A stretch of 10,474 nt of DNA from Phoronis pallida (lineage: Eukaryota > Phoronida > Phoronidae), in assembly GCA_028565715.1 (NCBI GenBank), contig JAOXYC010237682.1:1-10474 (forward strand), given 5' to 3'. The translations under genes were made by a program, and so were the position numbers. Shown piece by piece: positions 8,601 through 10,474 of this stretch (position 1 is the stretch's first letter; each line of letters starts with the position of its first letter). A model generated the notes under the pieces. The model saw only the letters and a program-made list of their open reading frames with translations, did not search any database and was not told the origin of the DNA.

Positions 8601-9623
8601 TAAACCCTCACGCAACCCCGTTTCATGATGTTTATAAGTTTGCATCGGATCTTTTCCTTGTACCATGAAGAATGTTTTTGGTTTTAAATATGTGTACTGT
8701 CTTACTTTATCAAGACCACCTTAACCAAAATGCATAGCATTTCCTGAACTTTATCAAGGTTGGTCAGATTTTGATATCAAACTTTTTCGGGACTATGAAA
8801 AGATCCGATGCAAAATCGTTAAATAGTTAAATGATCAAATATGGAACTTCTTAATGTATTTCGTCATTTTGTGAAAGACAATAAAACTAAAACACCGTGT
8901 TATAACATTGTTATCACACAAGTAACGTCAGAAGTGGAAAGAACCACTCCTAAATTGGTTCATATTGTGATTACAGGACGGTGCTACCTGCGTCACCAAT
9001 ATCACACGACGACGACGTAGTATCAAGGACCACGTTGCTAGACGACTAGAACTGATTTTGGGATTTAATGAAGGACAGCAAGAAGGTAATGATGTTTGAT
9101 AATCCAGACCATCACAGGGAAATCGATACGTTATAAATCGGTAAAATATATGTCTTACTAATTTGTGATGGGGTACAAGAAACGACTGCGTCCAACTTAA
9201 GAAGATTTGCGTACATAGATTTCAAATGATACAATGTATACCGGTACCGAACTTGTTAAGTTCAAATACCGACGAAAAGATTATCATCAATTTACTGGAA
9301 ATTTGCAACCATAAATGCCAACTGTTCTGTTTACACCCAGGCAATTTTGTTTTACCGGATTCTCCGAAAATTGTTTCGATTTCAAAACTAGCGCACTTGT
9401 TGACCTCCCTTAACTCATCTTTTCAGTACCAAGGAAACTCGAAACAGTGAAAGACTCTGTAAATGGGGCTCCTAGCGGCTATACAAGTAACACCGTTTTC
9501 TACATCGTGGTAGCCATCATGGCTAGTGTCGTAATGGTGGCAATGGGGGTCGCTGTTTTCTTTGGAGCACGTGCACGACGTGTTCTCGTTACAACTGCAG
9601 GAAAAGATAATCTGACCTTTTAG
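5535..9623 (+). CDS. Single-ZP-domain type I membrane protein, complete, eight coding exons
   Basis: Joining 5535-5610, 6119-6297, 6549-6700, 7304-7449, 7846-7909, 8283-8448, 8977-9085 and 9427-9623 gives 1,089 bases and 362 residues. All junctions are GT-AG and phases 1,0,2,1,2,0,1 match at every join. Residues 1-22 form a signal peptide. ZP-N has Cys 30, 62, 81, 115, the usual C1-C4/C2-C3 set. ZP-C has Cys 175, 194, 207, 229, 250, 266, with AVQLGDEF (165-172) typical of its first strand. RRRR (272-275) is a furin-type cleavage site, LELILGF (285-291) a likely external hydrophobic patch, 321-343 the transmembrane helix, and the last 19 residues a basic cytosolic tail. ZP proteins of this build are cleaved and polymerise into extracellular filaments or coats. 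Ten extracellular N-glycosylation sequons occur, six of them NVT. Which matrix it builds cannot be told from sequence; egg vitelline coat or an epithelial matrix are both possible. Confidence 0.88.
5742..5806 (-). repeat. tRNA-derived repeat (SINE-like head) in intron
   Basis: On the minus strand AGCTCAGTTGGTAG (5782-5795) is an A-box-like D arm and GGTTCGATTCC (5742-5752) a B box, about 30 bases apart as in tRNAs. The flanking sequences do not pair as an acceptor stem, so this is not a working tRNA but a tRNA-derived repeat, most likely a SINE head or fragment. Confidence 0.65.
5903..5940 (-). ncRNA. Hammerhead-ribozyme-like core in intron
   Basis: On the minus strand the order is CTGATGA (5934-5940), a short hairpin (GGTT 5929-5932 pairing with AACC 5914-5917), GAAAC (5909-5913) and GTCGAC (5903-5908). 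All conserved hammerhead core bases (CUGANGA, GAAA, GUC) are intact. Stem III would be minimal, as in PLE and retrozyme hammerheads, and stem I is not convincing. It is probably the remnant of a retroelement terminal repeat. Confidence 0.5.
6119..6297 (+). CDS. ZP gene coding exon 2: ZP-N, cysteines 1-3
   Basis: Residues 26-85, from the split Gly26 to TVKPQDCNVTV. Acceptor GCGCAG (6118) completes Gly26 in phase. The open frame runs upstream of 6119 into the intron, but nothing upstream resembles ZP sequence. It carries Cys30, Cys62, Cys81 and sequons at N40, N45, N66 and N82. The donor is GTC|GTAAGT, phase 0. Confidence 0.87.
6549..6700 (+). CDS. ZP gene coding exon 3: end of ZP-N and linker
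   Basis: Residues 86-135 plus two bases of Arg136. Acceptor ACTCCAG (6548) and donor AAAG|GTACCT. It holds the last ZP-N cysteine (115) between two sequons (NVTCNVT, 112-118) and two more at N126 and N131. MVNMQFWIAF is the hydrophobic core strand. Confidence 0.87.
7061..7096. repeat. 12-bp perfect inverted repeat in intron
   Basis: TATGTTCTAAGC (7061-7072) and GCTTAGAACATA (7085-7096) pair fully around a 12-base loop. It lies in the intron 6701-7303. No associated element was recognised. Confidence 0.8.
7304..7449 (+). CDS. ZP gene coding exon 4: linker and start of ZP-C
   Basis: Residues 136 (end) to 184 plus one base of Pro185. Acceptor TTTGTAG (7303); donor C|GTAAGA. It carries AVQLGDEFNVC, with Cys175 as the first ZP-C cysteine. 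The open frame continuing past 7449 is intron sequence. Confidence 0.85.
7846..7909 (+). CDS. ZP gene coding exon 5: ZP-C cysteine loop
   Basis: A 64-base exon, residues 185-205 plus two bases of Gly206. Acceptor TATTTTTCAG (7845); donor AAGG|GTAGGT. It encodes VVRECTLDGVAFTDKKG, the short C...GC segment of ZP-C with Cys194. It is too short to stand out by itself; phase on both sides supports it. Confidence 0.83.
8102..8144. repeat. Nested hairpin in intron
   Basis: ATACGAC/GTCGTAT (8102-8108, 8138-8144) encloses GACTT/AAGTC (8112-8116, 8132-8136). TTCGTTTAACGAA (8115-8127), itself palindromic, overlaps the inner stem. It lies in the intron 7910-8282. Confidence 0.65.
8283..8448 (+). CDS. 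ZP gene coding exon 6: main part of ZP-C
   Basis: Residues 206-261. Acceptor TTTTTCTCTTAG (8282); donor ACAG|GTATAT. It carries Cys207, Cys229, Cys250, the LAFRGRG strand, VKIVCIVEYTF and one sequon (N225, NGS). Confidence 0.86.
8639..8814. repeat. Small inverted-repeat element in intron
   Basis: TTTGCATCGGATCTTTTC (8639-8656) is repeated exactly in reverse complement at 8797-8814, with weaker pairing further inside. A second inner pair is GACCA.CCTT (8714-8722) with AAGGTTGGTC (8756-8765). This is likely a MITE remnant in the intron 8449-8976. The perfect 16-bp palindrome AACATCTGCAGATGTT lies nearby at 8512-8527. Confidence 0.65.
8977..9085 (+). CDS. ZP gene coding exon 7: last cysteine and furin site
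   Basis: Residues 262-297 plus one base of Val298. Acceptor TGATTACAG (8976); donor G|GTAATG. DGATCVTNITRRRRSIKD joins the last cysteine (266), a sequon (N269) and the RRRR site; LELILGF follows. Confidence 0.87.
9427..9623 (+). CDS. ZP gene coding exon 8: transmembrane segment, tail and stop
   Basis: Residues 298-362 and TAG at 9621-9623. Acceptor CATCTTTTCAG (9426). A 23-residue hydrophobic helix (321-343) is followed by GARARRVL, a basic stop-transfer signal, and ends AGKDNLTF. The N359 sequon is cytosolic and so not used. Confidence 0.88.
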
Positions 9624-10150
9624 ACTGTAATGTTTAAGTACTTGGCTTGAAAGCTGTCTGACATTGACAAAGACTTGAGCTCTGTGCTTGTAATTGAATA
9701 TTTGAATTTCGTAAAACTATTTAAAACCAAGTAATACTCTTTAAAAAGCGACTATTCTAACTAAAAAAATGATATAATTTAACGTGTGGGTGAATCCCGG
9801 GGTGAATATGGATATTTGACAAATTGATGACAAAAACGTGCCGCTTTTCAAAACTGATAACAATTGTTTTCTGATATGTTTGCTTGTATAGCTATATTGT
9901 ACTGTGAGTTGTGAAAGCATCAACTCAGAACGTATTTAAACCTATTTTGTTGCCATGTTCTGTATATTCTGGAAAAATACTTATGACGTCTAACTGTGTT
10001 AAACGTAGAATAGTGCTAGTGGTGTTTGTTTGTGTGTAGAATTAGAACATGTTCGGATGTTATGCATTTGATGGAAGTAAAGTGTTTGTACCTAAGACTG
10101 AATTGTATGTGATATTCTAGATCATCCTATAATAAATTTGCAAAATTTAA
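9624..10150 (+). other. 3' untranslated region of the ZP gene
   Basis: About 530 bases of AT-rich sequence without reading frames follow the stop codon. The end is estimated from the first poly(A) signal. Confidence 0.6.
10131..10136 (+). terminator. Poly(A) signal AATAAA
   Basis: AATAAA is followed 35 bases on by a GT-rich stretch (GTTTGTGTGT, 10171-10180), a typical downstream element. A second AATAAA at 10187-10192 could serve as an alternative site. Confidence 0.6.
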
Positions 10151-10199
10151 TAATGAAAAATACGTTCATGGTTTGTGTGTTCCTTAAATAAATCATCCA

Positions 10200-10474
10200 T
10201 TATGCTTTTCCTAAAATTGGGGGCATGGCTTGAATTACTCTTGAAGGAACAGACCAACAGCAGTCAATACGCCGCCTATCAGGGTTGCCTCTTATCTCCC
10301 AAAGCCCCTGGTTATAAGTAGTATTTAGTTCATTGACACCAAAGGTCGGCTAATATTCATGGTAAGTTTCAAGTTATACATGTAGTTGTAGTCAAGAAAA
10401 ACTACACAATGCACTGAGTAATATATTCAATACAGAAAACTACAACTCCGTATGTCTATGGACGTTTTTGCATT
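10200..10474. other. Unassigned downstream intergenic region
   Basis: No gene is visible. GTTGTAGT near 10384 and ACTACAAC near 10439 form a small inverted repeat that may mark the edge of another repeat cut by the window end. Confidence 0.4.

Noticed and set aside
8331-8666. 111-residue open frame on the minus strand
   Set aside because: It lies antisense to ZP exon 8283-8448 and runs into intron repeats; no protein family is recognisable.
9226-9450. 74-residue frame across 9226-9450
   Set aside because: It lies in the last intron and enters the last exon in the wrong frame.

Overview
The window is AT-rich animal DNA with one complete, intron-rich protein gene set among decayed mobile elements. 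GT-AG introns, an AATAAA-type poly(A) signal, a Penelope-like element (PLE) fragment, a non-LTR reverse-transcriptase fragment and several foldback repeats all point to an invertebrate. A mollusc such as a bivalve is my best guess. That guess rests on general repeat flavour and is weak; no diagnostic species marker is visible.

Layout: 1-460 holds nothing I can name. 463-725 is a foldback element with a perfect 34-bp palindrome at its centre. 838-1403 is a 5'-truncated PLE: the end of its GIY-YIG endonuclease, flanked by inverted copies of its own 3' end. 1740-1874 holds a third copy of the first foldback's arm and a CACGTG-bearing hairpin. 1975-2318 (minus) is a broken non-LTR reverse transcriptase C-terminus. 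3051-3250 is a short terminal-inverted-repeat element. 3742-3881 looks like the promoter and first untranslated exon of the main gene. 3882-5526 would be a long 5'UTR intron holding a consensus RFX site and a 340-bp foldback that ends 16 bp before the splice acceptor.

The main gene (CDS 5535-9623, plus strand, eight coding exons) can be followed exon by exon with intact phases. It encodes a 362-residue single-ZP-domain membrane protein: signal peptide, ZP-N with four cysteines, ZP-C with six, an RRRR furin-type site, a hydrophobic patch, one transmembrane helix and a 19-residue tail. This is the architecture of secreted, polymerising ZP proteins such as egg-coat and epithelial-matrix components. 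Ten extracellular N-glycosylation sequons are present, eight of them in the ZP-N exons and linker. Its introns carry a tRNA-derived repeat, a hammerhead-ribozyme-like motif (minus strand) and small inverted repeats.

I do not see a convincing new biological system. The most interesting material is the fine structure of the retroelement remains (PLE snapback and two hammerhead-like cores) and the heavily glycosylated ZP protein.
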